From assembly GCA_002502095.1 (NCBI GenBank), contig DAPJ01000027.1, forward strand, positions 1-11,975: a DNA stretch of 11,975 nt, written 5' to 3'. Made by a program: the position numbers and the translations under genes. Of this stretch, positions 1 to 6,031 are shown piece by piece. Source of the stretch: Euryarchaeota archaeon UBA62 (GTDB lineage Archaea > Thermoplasmatota > Poseidoniia > Poseidoniales > Thalassarchaeaceae). Each line of letters begins with the position of its first letter. Position 1 is the first letter of the stretch. Under the pieces are notes generated by a model, which made no database searches, had not been told where the DNA came from, and saw only the letters and a list, made by a program, of their open reading frames with translations.

Positions 1-88
1 AACCGTTGTAGTGCTATCCATCAACTTCGCTACCCAAGTTTACAGATATGTCAAGAAGGGCACCCTTGTGCCGGGAGTAATTTCATAA
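1..88 (+). CDS. C-terminal tail of an unidentified protein (5' truncated)
   Basis: The frame starting at position 2 is open from the window edge to a TAA at 86-88. It gives 28 residues ending KKGTLVPGVIS, with a hydrophobic start (TVVVLSINFA) followed by a basic patch (YRYVKKG). This composition looks like a genuine protein end, such as the last helix and cytoplasmic tail of a membrane protein. The other two frames give less protein-like peptides. The family cannot be recognised from so short a fragment. The gap of 23 bases to the next start would fit co-transcription with the DUF4177-like gene. Confidence 0.45.
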   Translation, partial: TVVVLSINFATQVYRYVKKGTLVPGVIS

Positions 89-111
89 CCTATTGAGCCC
101 AATCCAGATTC

Positions 112-273
112 ATGACACAATGGGAGTATAGAATTGTAGAAGATTCAGATGCATCATGGACACAGATTACTAAAATGTTGAATGATTTAGGCAGTCAGGG
201 TTGGGAATTAGTTTCAACGAAAGGCAAAAAGCCGGGAAAACTCAAGGTGTTCTTCTTCAAAAAGCCCCTTTGA
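112..273 (+). CDS. DUF4177-like small protein
   Basis: A 53-residue protein from ATG at 112 to TGA at 271. It carries the hallmarks of the DUF4177 family: a WEY motif right after the initiator (residues 4-6), an LNDLG segment (23-27), the QGWELV core (29-34), and a short basic C-terminus ending in an aromatic strand (FFFKK, 47-51). Family members are compact alpha/beta proteins of about 50-80 residues with no established biochemical role. They occur alone or as tails of larger proteins. No Shine-Dalgarno site is obvious before the start, so the gene may be leaderless or read from the gene upstream. Family assignment is by motif recognition. The function is unknown. Confidence 0.72.
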   Translation: MTQWEYRIVEDSDASWTQITKMLNDLGSQGWELVSTKGKKPGKLKVFFFKKPL

Positions 274-370
274 AAATTCAGTGACTAAACACCGAGTCAT
301 AGGGGACGTGATGTAAATAACGTATCAAATTACTCACTGCATAGAAGCAAGAGAGGTATCTGACGCTCTG

Positions 371-394
371 AATTGCCATATTGCAATTTTTCTT
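371..394 (+). terminator. Possible hairpin plus T-run terminator
   Basis: AATTGC (371-376) and GCAATT (383-388) are perfect 6-bp inverted arms around a 6-base loop, followed directly by a T-rich run (387-394) on the plus strand. The hairpin sits between the end of the plus-strand DUF4177-like gene and the stop codon of the convergent membrane protein gene, where transcripts must end. The stem is short and AT-rich. Archaeal termination depends mainly on the T-run, so the hairpin may be incidental. Confidence 0.3.
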
Positions 395-956
395 AGATTG
401 AGCGGTCGAGGGACACAGGATTCTCAATGCCCCCCTTCAATGTTAATGCAAAAATTAGCCCCACTCCGAAAAACAGTAGGGACACGCATATGCCAGAACA
501 TCCTAAACCTAGTTGTAGGACTCCCTCATCATCAGATATCGGTACCTGCTTGATCATTACATCACTGTCCCCAATGACGTCTCCTGAGAATTTTATCCTC
601 CATGTATCGGAGTGGGAAACTAGCACGTAACCGGCGTAGGAGTAGCCCGGCTCATAGATTGAATCGCATGAGTAGTCTTCCTCACACGAGAAGAATCGGC
701 TCGTCTGATCACCGCCCAACAGCTCGACGTCTACTGACCTAAGCTCCTGTACGAATATCGGATATACTGACGATGAGCTCAACTCTCCCTCGTACGTAGT
801 GAAAGACTTGCCCGTCCAAACCTCAGTGGCCCCATCCTGCTCTCGATTTAGATCATCAATCATCGAACTCCATCCATTGGAGGCGGCTATCGTGCTCAAG
901 ACCATGATGATGGTCGCTAACCCGAACGTGGCTTTGGTTAGGAAATGCACGTTCAA
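393..956 (-). CDS. Two-helix membrane protein with outside domain, function unknown
   Basis: A 187-residue protein. A hydrophobic helix lies near the N-terminus (about residues 9-26), then an acidic, serine-rich soluble stretch (27-148), then a second helix (about 149-173) and a short tail. The soluble part contains CEEDYSC (C91, C97), and two more cysteines sit at the start of the second helix (C153, C157). A cysteine pair in the soluble loop fits an extracytoplasmic disulfide-stabilised domain. The first codon of this reading is TTG at 954-956, and a GTG two codons on is an equal alternative. The first internal ATG would cut the first helix, so a non-ATG start is likely. It is transcribed divergently from the next gene. 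I do not recognise the family. Confidence 0.6.
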   Translation of the reverse strand: MNVHFLTKATFGLATIIMVLSTIAASNGWSSMIDDLNREQDGATEVWTGKSFTTYEGELSSSSVYPIFVQELRSVDVELLGGDQTSRFFSCEEDYSCDSIYEPGYSYAGYVLVSHSDTWRIKFSGDVIGDSDVMIKQVPISDDEGVLQLGLGCSGICVSLLFFGVGLIFALTLKGGIENPVSLDRSI

Positions 957-1064
957 TGCATAGCAAATACTGGCATCAAGTTTTTCCCGGCAAAGGGAGA
1001 GGAGGATTTCACTGGATTCAATTCGTGTACAGAGTTAAGAGCTCTTTTTCTTTGGGGGTTACAG
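957..1064. promoter_or_regulatory. Divergent intergenic region with 10-bp palindrome
   Basis: This 108-base stretch separates the starts of two divergent membrane protein genes and must hold both promoters. It contains a perfect 10-bp palindrome, AAGAGCTCTT, at 1037-1046, about 20 bases before the plus-strand start. No TATA box is clear for either direction. The palindrome could be an operator, but a SacI-type site also arises by chance. Confidence 0.3.
1054..1060 (+). promoter_or_regulatory. Ribosome binding site choosing the ATG at 1065
   Basis: GGGGGTT lies four bases before the ATG at 1065 and can pair with the archaeal 16S 3' end (CACCUCC) with one G-U pair. It supports starting the gene at 1065. 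The open frame extends back to 945, but that would overlap the start of the divergent gene and add a 40-residue low-quality leader. Confidence 0.45.
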
Positions 1065-1610
1065 ATGAGTCTTCCTGAATTCCGCGTCGCTAAAGTGGAC
1101 CACATGCAAAACGGAGTCCTAAGAATCCGCGGGAAAGAGCTAGACTCGAGTCAGGCGGGGAAGATGGTATTCCAGCTATTTTTTGGATTCGGGTGCTTTG
1201 CAAGTGCATTATTTTTCTTCTCATCATACTCGGAATCGGGTTTAGATGACTTGTACTACCTATTAGAGTTCGCAGCCCTTCCACTGGTATTCTTCACCCT
1301 AATGGGATTTGTCCCCTACTTCCTACTGACCCATGGCATTCATATGATCAGAGTCGTTAGTGGGCATCATAAGTTATGGTGGGATGATTTCACATTCGAC
1401 GGGGAGACTGTGAAATCCAGGAGATTCAGGTTCAAAGCGAGAGATATCGCCTCTGTAGATCCTGGGATAAAGAAATTCCCCGATTTGGATTCATGGTACT
1501 ACGCCTCTGTAGTTGACTCTGGCGGAATCGAGATAGGCAGAGTCATGGTTGTCAGGAGTGATCGCAAGAAAATGGTCAGTTACCTTTCGGAACTATTCGG
1601 AGTTTCTTGA
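1065..1610 (+). CDS. Two-helix membrane protein with C-terminal PH-like domain
   Basis: 181 residues from the ATG at 1065. A short N-terminal segment rich in charged residues (1-30) is followed by two transmembrane helices at about 33-54 and 68-89. A soluble C-terminal half of alternating beta strands ends in a helix (about 103-180), with a DGETVKSRRF-R-KARDIASV pattern. Two helices followed by such a domain recall bacterial/archaeal PH-like (bPH) membrane proteins, but the match is by shape only. The basic C-terminal half probably faces the cytoplasm. The frame is open upstream to 945, but the ribosome binding site and the divergent neighbour favour this start. No cellular role can be given. 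Confidence 0.6.
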   Translation: MSLPEFRVAKVDHMQNGVLRIRGKELDSSQAGKMVFQLFFGFGCFASALFFFSSYSESGLDDLYYLLEFAALPLVFFTLMGFVPYFLLTHGIHMIRVVSGHHKLWWDDFTFDGETVKSRRFRFKARDIASVDPGIKKFPDLDSWYYASVVDSGGIEIGRVMVVRSDRKKMVSYLSELFGVS

Positions 1611-1647
1611 TTTAGGAAATGACTCAGACGATTTATTGCTGGGATGA

Positions 1648-1713
1648 TTAACAGCATCCATCGCATGAGCAGCTCGGACCACAGGGGTTACAGTCGCAGC
1701 ATTCACAGGGCAT
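1648..1713 (-). CDS. Cysteine-rich micropeptide, metallothionein-like
   Basis: A 21-codon reading frame from ATG (1711-1713) to TAA (1648-1650). Nine of the 21 residues are cysteine, at positions 3, 5, 6, 8, 11, 15, 17, 20 and 21. The rest are mostly Pro, Gly, Ser, Asp, Glu and Asn, and there is no hydrophobic core or basic residue. The C-x-C, C-C and C-x2-C spacings are those of metal-thiolate cluster peptides such as metallothioneins, though it is shorter than known families. An archaeal BRE/TATA element lies at exactly the distance expected for a leaderless transcript starting at this ATG. It follows the ferredoxin and CobW genes on the same strand, which favours a role in binding soft metals or iron-sulfur components. 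I know no family with this exact pattern. Whether it is translated is inferred. Confidence 0.6.
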   Translation of the reverse strand: MPCECCDCNPCGPSCSCDGCC

Positions 1714-1734
1714 GAACTCGGTAAATAATATTAA

Positions 1735-1747
1735 TAATTAAAGGTAT
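1735..1747 (-). promoter_or_regulatory. BRE/TATA element for the Cys-rich micropeptide
   Basis: Reading the minus strand, ATACC (BRE-like) is followed by TTTAATTA, which lies 29 to 22 bases before the ATG at 1713. This is the canonical archaeal TATA position for transcription starting at or next to the start codon, giving a leaderless mRNA. The surrounding 60 bases are far more AT-rich than the neighbouring genes. No Shine-Dalgarno site is present, which fits leaderless translation. Confidence 0.5.
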
Positions 1748-1896
1748 CTAAATTATTATCCCGAATTAATGGGATTTGCAATTAGGGTCCCTCGACGAAC
1801 TCTCCTACAATGCACCCTGACAATATCGAGGAGATGATTATCAGAACAATCATTGGGCCGAGGTGACGCACATAGCTTGCTCAGATTGGCCCTTTA

Positions 1897-2235
1897 TTAT
1901 TCATCCTCATCACGTATGAAGCGGTTACTCTCCAGAATGTCGGGCAAATCTACGTAATGACCATAGTGGGAAACGTCGGATGCCCATCCTATTAGAGCTT
2001 GGAAGTGACCAATTTCACTGAGATTTCCTAGCCATGTGTGGCCCTCACTAGTCTTCAGCAGGGCAACGTTGTGCATACTACATGGGCCGAGGCAATCTGA
2101 GATCTTCAGTTTGATATTTTCAGCAAGACCTTGTCTCTCCCATTCCGTCTTCAGAAAATCTGTAGGGACTTCATTGTGTCCTTTTTTGGTATTCCCGCAA
2201 CAGCACCCGTTACAAACGATTACAGAGTCAGTCAT
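1897..2235 (-). CDS. Thioredoxin-like (2Fe-2S) ferredoxin, CobW-associated
   Basis: 112 residues. Cysteines lie at C8, C11, C12 and C13 (CNGCCCG near the N-terminus) and at C48 and C52 (SDCLGPC). The N-terminal cysteine cluster plus a later C-x3-C is the ligand pattern of thioredoxin-fold [2Fe-2S] ferredoxins, and members of this family are often encoded beside CobW GTPases. The C-terminal third (about 70-112) has an ALIGWASD helix and an acidic tail. A GAGGT ribosome binding site (2242-2246) precedes the ATG, and the gene begins 34 bases after the CobW stop, so the two are almost certainly one operon. A likely role is electron supply or cluster sensing linked to the metallochaperone. Four cysteines at the N-terminus are more than the minimal two ligands, so metal binding is an alternative. 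Confidence 0.75.
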   Translation of the reverse strand: MTDSVIVCNGCCCGNTKKGHNEVPTDFLKTEWERQGLAENIKLKISDCLGPCSMHNVALLKTSEGHTWLGNLSEIGHFQALIGWASDVSHYGHYVDLPDILESNRFIRDEDE

Positions 2236-2269
2236 TTAGAAACCTCAGGTTTGGATGATTAGATGCAGG

Positions 2270-3460
2270 TCAAATCATTTCCATGACGAAGCTATCGTTA
2301 TCGATCGGAACCCACACGTTTGTTTTTTCCTCGTTCTGAATCTCAACTCGATATGGGTTCCCCTGATCCCAGCACTTCAGAATCCTGCCTTCTGCGAACT
2401 CTCCGATGTTAGCGAGAACTGTGTCCCCTACATTGAAACGGAGCCTCTCGGCTTTGCAGTTCATGAGTCCTTCTTGTAGTGCCTCATGATCTAGGTCTCG
2501 TCCGATGAAAACGAAGCGACAATCGCGCTCCTCGCCTTCCTTCCATGGAGCGATTTCTGTGCTGAAATTTCCTGAAAAGAGCATATGGACGCCTTGGAAA
2601 ACGAATTTCTCATCCATTCCTTTGACTGCGAGGACTCCCTTGTAACGGAACAGGTCTTCTCCGTAGTTCCTTAGTAGGTCACCGATCCATCGCTCTAGCT
2701 TGTTTACATTCAAGGCACCTTCGAACTTGGAGCTTGTCGAGGTTACCCTTTCGTCGTGCTCATGCTCTGCGTCGGTGTCTAAGAATTCTGGGTCCATTTC
2801 CAGGGTTTTCTCCAAGTCGAAAGATCCGATGTTAATGAGGTTCTTAGGATCAATGATGCTGTTCTCAGTGTGGTGGATTGGTGCAAATCTATTGATGGAC
2901 TTGATTCTTCCCTCAACTGCCTCTAGTTCTTCATCTGACACAAGATCAATCTTGTTCAACATTATCCTATCGGCGAACGCGAGTTGCTCTACAGCCTCGT
3001 TTTCAACTCCATCTGGCTTCTCCTCGTCCACGTGCTGAATGATGTGCTTGGCATCTACTACCGTTATGATGCCATCTAGCTTGTAGCGCTCGACGATTTT
3101 CTCGTCAACGAAAAATGTCTGTGCCACTGGTGCTGGGTCCGCTAAACCGGTAGTCTCAATCAGGACTCCATCAAAATCCTTTATTCTGTCATACATGTCG
3201 TCGAGCAATTCTGTCAAATCCCCTCTCACCGTACAACATATACAGCCGTTCATGACCTCAATTACACTCTCCTCTGAGGTCTCAACCAGAATATTCTCAT
3301 CTATTCCGATATCTCCAAATTCATTCTCGATAACTGCGAATTTCATTTTGTGCTCTGTACTGGAAAGAATGTGGTTCAGAAGCGTTGTTTTCCCGGACCC
3401 TAGGAATCCCGTTAGGACAGTAACGGGTATGCGTCCATCAGTTCTATCTTCACTTTCCAT
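2270..3460 (-). CDS. CobW/COG0523 family metallochaperone GTPase with extra C-terminal domain
   Basis: 396 residues of the G3E GTPase family that hands metals (Zn, Co, Fe and others) to target proteins in the cytoplasm. Visible motifs are Walker A GFLGSGKT (18-25), the family metal site CICC (C73, C75, C76), the switch region ETTGLADP (102-109), base-recognition NKID (169-172), and a short His/Asp-rich patch with H233 and H235. The CobW C-terminal domain spans about 246-335. Beyond it lies an added domain (340-396) with RFNVGDTV, GRI, NPYRVE and VWVPIDND motifs. This resembles a small beta-barrel module (GD-V ... PY-V-L-DG ... aP-D-D) that I associate mainly with algal and protist proteins. 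A GAGGGAT ribosome binding site and a TATA box precede the ATG at 3460. It is co-transcribed with the ferredoxin gene. The cargo metal cannot be read from the sequence, and a role in cobalamin synthesis is not implied by the name. Confidence 0.9.
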   Translation of the reverse strand: MESEDRTDGRIPVTVLTGFLGSGKTTLLNHILSSTEHKMKFAVIENEFGDIGIDENILVETSEESVIEVMNGCICCTVRGDLTELLDDMYDRIKDFDGVLIETTGLADPAPVAQTFFVDEKIVERYKLDGIITVVDAKHIIQHVDEEKPDGVENEAVEQLAFADRIMLNKIDLVSDEELEAVEGRIKSINRFAPIHHTENSIIDPKNLINIGSFDLEKTLEMDPEFLDTDAEHEHDERVTSTSSKFEGALNVNKLERWIGDLLRNYGEDLFRYKGVLAVKGMDEKFVFQGVHMLFSGNFSTEIAPWKEGEERDCRFVFIGRDLDHEALQEGLMNCKAERLRFNVGDTVLANIGEFAEGRILKCWDQGNPYRVEIQNEEKTNVWVPIDNDSFVMEMI

Positions 3461-3463
3461 AGT

Positions 3464-3470
3464 ATCCCTC
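3464..3470 (-). promoter_or_regulatory. Ribosome binding site of the CobW-family gene
   Basis: On the minus strand GAGGGAT ends three bases before the ATG at 3460, a good archaeal Shine-Dalgarno match that fixes the start codon. Confidence 0.55.
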
Positions 3471-3494
3471 GATGAATAACTGAGAGTGTATTAA

Positions 3495-3502
3495 CTATTT
3501 AA
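3495..3502 (-). promoter_or_regulatory. TATA-like box of the CobW operon
   Basis: TTAAATAG on the minus strand lies 42 to 35 bases before the CobW start codon. Transcription would begin about 25 bases downstream and leave a leader of roughly 10-15 bases carrying the ribosome binding site. It marks a promoter internal to the same-strand cluster, separating CobW-ferredoxin transcription from the aldo/keto reductase gene. Confidence 0.4.
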
Positions 3503-3509
3503 CGAATGG

Positions 3510-3546
3510 TATTATTCTTGGAATGTTGAATATTATTCTGGGAATG
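3510..3546 (-). repeat. 16-bp direct repeat, 21-bp period: candidate operator
   Basis: TATTATTCTTGGAATG at 3510-3525 and TATTATTCTGGGAATG at 3531-3546 match at 15 of 16 positions and are spaced 21 bp start to start, two turns of the helix. They lie just upstream of the CobW TATA box. Two near-identical sites on the same face of the DNA are typical of a cooperative regulator. The bound factor is unknown, and a metal-responsive regulator would fit the genes controlled. Confidence 0.45.
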
Positions 3547-3547
3547 G

Positions 3548-3552
3548 AAAAA
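3548..3552 (-). terminator. T5 run after the aldo/keto reductase gene
   Basis: Five consecutive T residues on the minus strand start 17 bases after the TAG stop of the aldo/keto reductase gene. A T-run without hairpin is a common archaeal termination signal, and here it precedes a new promoter. The evidence is weak because five Ts can occur by chance. Confidence 0.25.
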
Positions 3553-3568
3553 TGACGTAATCTGTATC

Positions 3569-4651
3569 CTAGAGAGTATTCAATTGCCTTGTTCCAGCTC
3601 CTCCCGGACCCATCCAAGAGTCCGGTTTGTTGGTCAAAATATCCTCGATTTTCGACATGTCGTCATCAGTCAATGCCTTTGCTACATCAATGCAACCAAG
3701 ATTGTCCTGTATTTGTGCAGGAGTTGTCGCCCCCATCAGAATGGTGGACACATCACGGTTCTTCAGGCACCATGCCAATGCCAGTTGCGCGGGCGTGCAC
3801 TCGATCTCCGCTGCAAAATCTACTAGTTTCCTAACCACTTCAAATTCTCCGCGTTCCCTGCGTTCCTCGAGATCATCTAGAAGCCATCCGTATCCATCTT
3901 GGGTAGCCCTTGAATCATCGGGTATACCATCCAGATATTTACCAGTCAGAAAGCCGGACCTAAGAGGACTCCAGATGGTGGTGCCAATATTATAGGGGTG
4001 ACTGAACATCGGGAAGTACTCATTCTCAAACCTATTCCTGTGTAGCATGTTGTACTGTGGTTGTTCGAACTGGGGTGGCTCCAGTCCCTCACTCTTTGCT
4101 ATCCAGAAGGCTTCTGTAATCTGCTGGGCGGACCACTCACTGGTACCCCATGCGGTTGCCCTTCCTGAACGGATCATTTGAGTCATCGCCCTCACTACCG
4201 TTGATGTGGGTGTGTGAGGGTCTGGCCTATGACAGAATAGCAAATCCACGTAGTCCAGCTGTAGGCGTGCGAGTGAAGCGTCCAGTCCTTCCCTGCAATG
4301 CTTCAGTGAAAGGCCAGATTCATTGACTCCAGGTCCTCCCCAGAAAACCTTAGTCGTGATTACTAAATCGGAACGGCGCCAAAGATGTGGGTTCTCATCC
4401 TGTAGCTCCTTTAACGCGATCCCGAATATTCTCTCGGCTTCTCCGTTGGGATTCCCATAAGCCTCAGCATGATCGAAGCAGTTGACTCCAGCATTTCGGA
4501 CTATGCCCATCAGTTCCTTGGCTGTTCTTACGCCTTCATCCCCAGATAGTCTATCTTTGATCCCATAGGTTGCCCAGAATCCGTAAGAAATGACTGATAC
4601 CTGTATGCCTGTGTTGCCCATCATTCTGTAATACATGCTCTCGTGTTCCAT
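3569..4651 (-). CDS. Aldo/keto reductase, AKR6 (YghZ / Kv-beta-like)
   Basis: 360 residues forming a single TIM-barrel NADPH-dependent oxidoreductase that reduces aldehydes or ketones in the cytoplasm. The catalytic tetrad is complete: D60 and Y65 (FDHAEAYG), K101 (ITTKVFWGG) and H141 (LLFCHRPDP). The cofactor-side motifs are GTSEWS (169-174), QPQYNML (197-203), WSPLRSGFLTGKY (227-239) and the C-terminal phosphate-binding segment LMGATTPAQIQDNLG (305-319). Length and motif spacing match the AKR6 group, which includes E. coli YghZ and animal potassium-channel beta subunits. The physiological substrate is unknown, and methylglyoxal or other reactive carbonyl detoxification is one plausible role. 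The ATG at 4651 is preferred; the next ATG is at residue 6. It lies upstream of CobW on the same strand but appears to be a separate transcription unit. Confidence 0.9.
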   Translation of the reverse strand: MEHESMYYRMMGNTGIQVSVISYGFWATYGIKDRLSGDEGVRTAKELMGIVRNAGVNCFDHAEAYGNPNGEAERIFGIALKELQDENPHLWRRSDLVITTKVFWGGPGVNESGLSLKHCREGLDASLARLQLDYVDLLFCHRPDPHTPTSTVVRAMTQMIRSGRATAWGTSEWSAQQITEAFWIAKSEGLEPPQFEQPQYNMLHRNRFENEYFPMFSHPYNIGTTIWSPLRSGFLTGKYLDGIPDDSRATQDGYGWLLDDLEERRERGEFEVVRKLVDFAAEIECTPAQLALAWCLKNRDVSTILMGATTPAQIQDNLGCIDVAKALTDDDMSKIEDILTNKPDSWMGPGGAGTRQLNTL

Positions 4652-4663
4652 ATTCTTCCGAGA

Positions 4664-4684
4664 AGGGTTTCCTATGAGAACCCT
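4664..4684. repeat. Inverted repeat between two minus-strand genes
   Basis: AGGGTT (4664-4669) and AACCCT (4679-4684) form a perfect 6-bp stem, extendable by a T-G pair, around a 7-base loop. It lies 25 bases after the stop of the three-helix surface protein gene and just before the aldo/keto reductase start. No T-run follows on either strand, so it is not a standard terminator. It could be an operator or an mRNA hairpin. Confidence 0.3.
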
Positions 4685-4709
4685 CTGAAGAAGAGATTTG
4701 GGACCTTGC

Positions 4710-5954
4710 TCAGGAACAGTTTGATGTTACTGTCCAAGCCTCTTCTGTATCTTGTGGGTTTGTGTTGTTTGGATCGTTTTCCTGGTCCCCTCCCTGCTCC
4801 TCGTAATCATAGAATGAGGTGTACGATACCTCTGAACCGTCCGACCATGGTGAACTCTGGGTAACAGTGACAGTGAATTCGTAGCACCCATAGTCATCTG
4901 TCCCCCAATCCTCGATTGGGACATACCTTGTGTTCAAATCAAAGTCATCGACGGACCCCTCCAAGGGTAGTTGTGATCCCTCGGCACCGACGGTTGCAGA
5001 GCCCCCGCCGTATTGCCCGTTAGCTGAGTCCCACTGAGCAACTCCATTGACCACAGTTACAGTAGGGTACGATATTGCGACAGCCCCGCTTTCATGGGTC
5101 AGAGTAGCATCAAGAGTGTAGTCGGCGAAGGGCATACCTCCTGGGGGATTAGAGCCAAGCGCATCCAATCCCGCCCAAGCAGTCAAGGCCACGCCAATTA
5201 CACAGGAGTCCTTCGAACTGTCGCAGTCTGCACCTGTTCCGATTGAGGCCGCTGTAGCGCTCTTTACATCGTTTACAGTTCTCTGAAGATGCAGTGACTG
5301 AAGTAGGAAGGAAGACTCGCTAGAACCTGCTGATACGGTAACTGTGTAATCGTTACTTGAGTCAGAATTACCTGAATACCAATCCGAAACCTGAAGAGAA
5401 ATTTCCCCATAATCCCCGATTCCATCTGATCGATCTATTGAGAAAGCGACTGTCTCTTCGTACACAATGGATCCATCATATGAGATTGAAACATCGGCAT
5501 TGCTTGCGGGGGAAGAGCCTCGAATGGTCAGAGTTATCTCTGAGGAGTCATCAGAAAGCTCACTCTCTGAAATGGTAATTGACTCCGAGAAAGTCATTCC
5601 AGCGATATATGGGACTCCGGCCATCAACAGATAGCAAACCACCAGTACCACAGTCTTCTGCTTCCCCAAGCCGCTCCACACCAAGTAGAATGAGCCACCG
5701 AACATGGCAAGAGGGATTAGTCCGAATGGAATTGGGTCAACGATGTCTTGAAGAGTGTAACTATCCAGGAACCACATTAGCAAAAAGGCGATTAGACCTA
5801 CAGCAGCACCTATCTTAACAGAAATTGAGAGCTCTAGTTTTGAGGAGGGTAAAGACTGCGGTAATGCCTCTGCTACGACCTCGTCAACCATTGACTCGCC
5901 TTCTGATGACATCTGCTGTCCCATAGCCTTCTCCAACAATCCGCCGCCGCTCAT
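4710..5954 (-). CDS. Three-helix membrane protein with large extracytoplasmic domain, function unknown
   Basis: 414 residues. A cytoplasmic N-terminal region (1-45), containing a Met/Gly/Glu-rich stretch, leads into three transmembrane helices at about 47-64, 75-94 and 100-120. The remaining 290 residues would lie outside the cell. They are rich in Ser, Thr, Asp and Gly, with beta-strand periodicity (for example ITLTIRGSSPASNADVSISY, an Ig/CARDB-like strand pattern at about 140-159), and end in an Asn/Asp/Gln-rich linker (385-404). Four cysteines in this part (C244, C251, C357, C413) could form two disulfides. A GAGG ribosome binding site lies nine bases before the ATG at 5954. It is 77 bases downstream of the next surface protein gene on the same strand and may be in its operon. 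I do not recognise a named family; a surface-binding or envelope role is inferred. Confidence 0.65.
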   Translation of the reverse strand: MSGGGLLEKAMGQQMSSEGESMVDEVVAEALPQSLPSSKLELSISVKIGAAVGLIAFLLMWFLDSYTLQDIVDPIPFGLIPLAMFGGSFYLVWSGLGKQKTVVLVVCYLLMAGVPYIAGMTFSESITISESELSDDSSEITLTIRGSSPASNADVSISYDGSIVYEETVAFSIDRSDGIGDYGEISLQVSDWYSGNSDSSNDYTVTVSAGSSESSFLLQSLHLQRTVNDVKSATAASIGTGADCDSSKDSCVIGVALTAWAGLDALGSNPPGGMPFADYTLDATLTHESGAVAISYPTVTVVNGVAQWDSANGQYGGGSATVGAEGSQLPLEGSVDDFDLNTRYVPIEDWGTDDYGCYEFTVTVTQSSPWSDGSEVSYTSFYDYEEQGGDQENDPNNTNPQDTEEAWTVTSNCS

Positions 5955-6031
5955 CGCAATGCCTCTGACAATTTAGGGAGGAGTTCCCGTTATCAACCCG
6001 TTGCCACATAGTAGCTAAGAAAACAGAATCC

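Noticed and set aside
945..1064. A 40-residue N-terminal extension of the PH-like membrane protein starting at 945.
   Set aside because: It overlaps the start of the divergent gene and its composition is poor. A good ribosome binding site (1054-1060) precedes the ATG at 1065.
1782..1853. A 23-codon minus-strand frame giving a hydrophobic peptide with a lipobox-like LSGC, between the ferredoxin gene and the Cys-rich micropeptide.
   Set aside because: It has no ribosome binding site and no TATA box at a suitable distance, and hydrophobic short frames arise easily by chance. It is only worth checking if conserved in relatives.
1831..1866. A GAGGAG-ATG ten-codon plus-strand frame ending in the GAGGTGA motif.
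   Set aside because: It is too short, has no sensible downstream gene, and the second GAGGTGA has no start codon at a usable distance. Probably coincidence.
2270..3460. Naming the CobW-family gene cobW and assigning it to cobalamin biosynthesis.
   Set aside because: COG0523 members serve several metals, and no cobalamin gene is in the window. The sequence alone does not fix the cargo.
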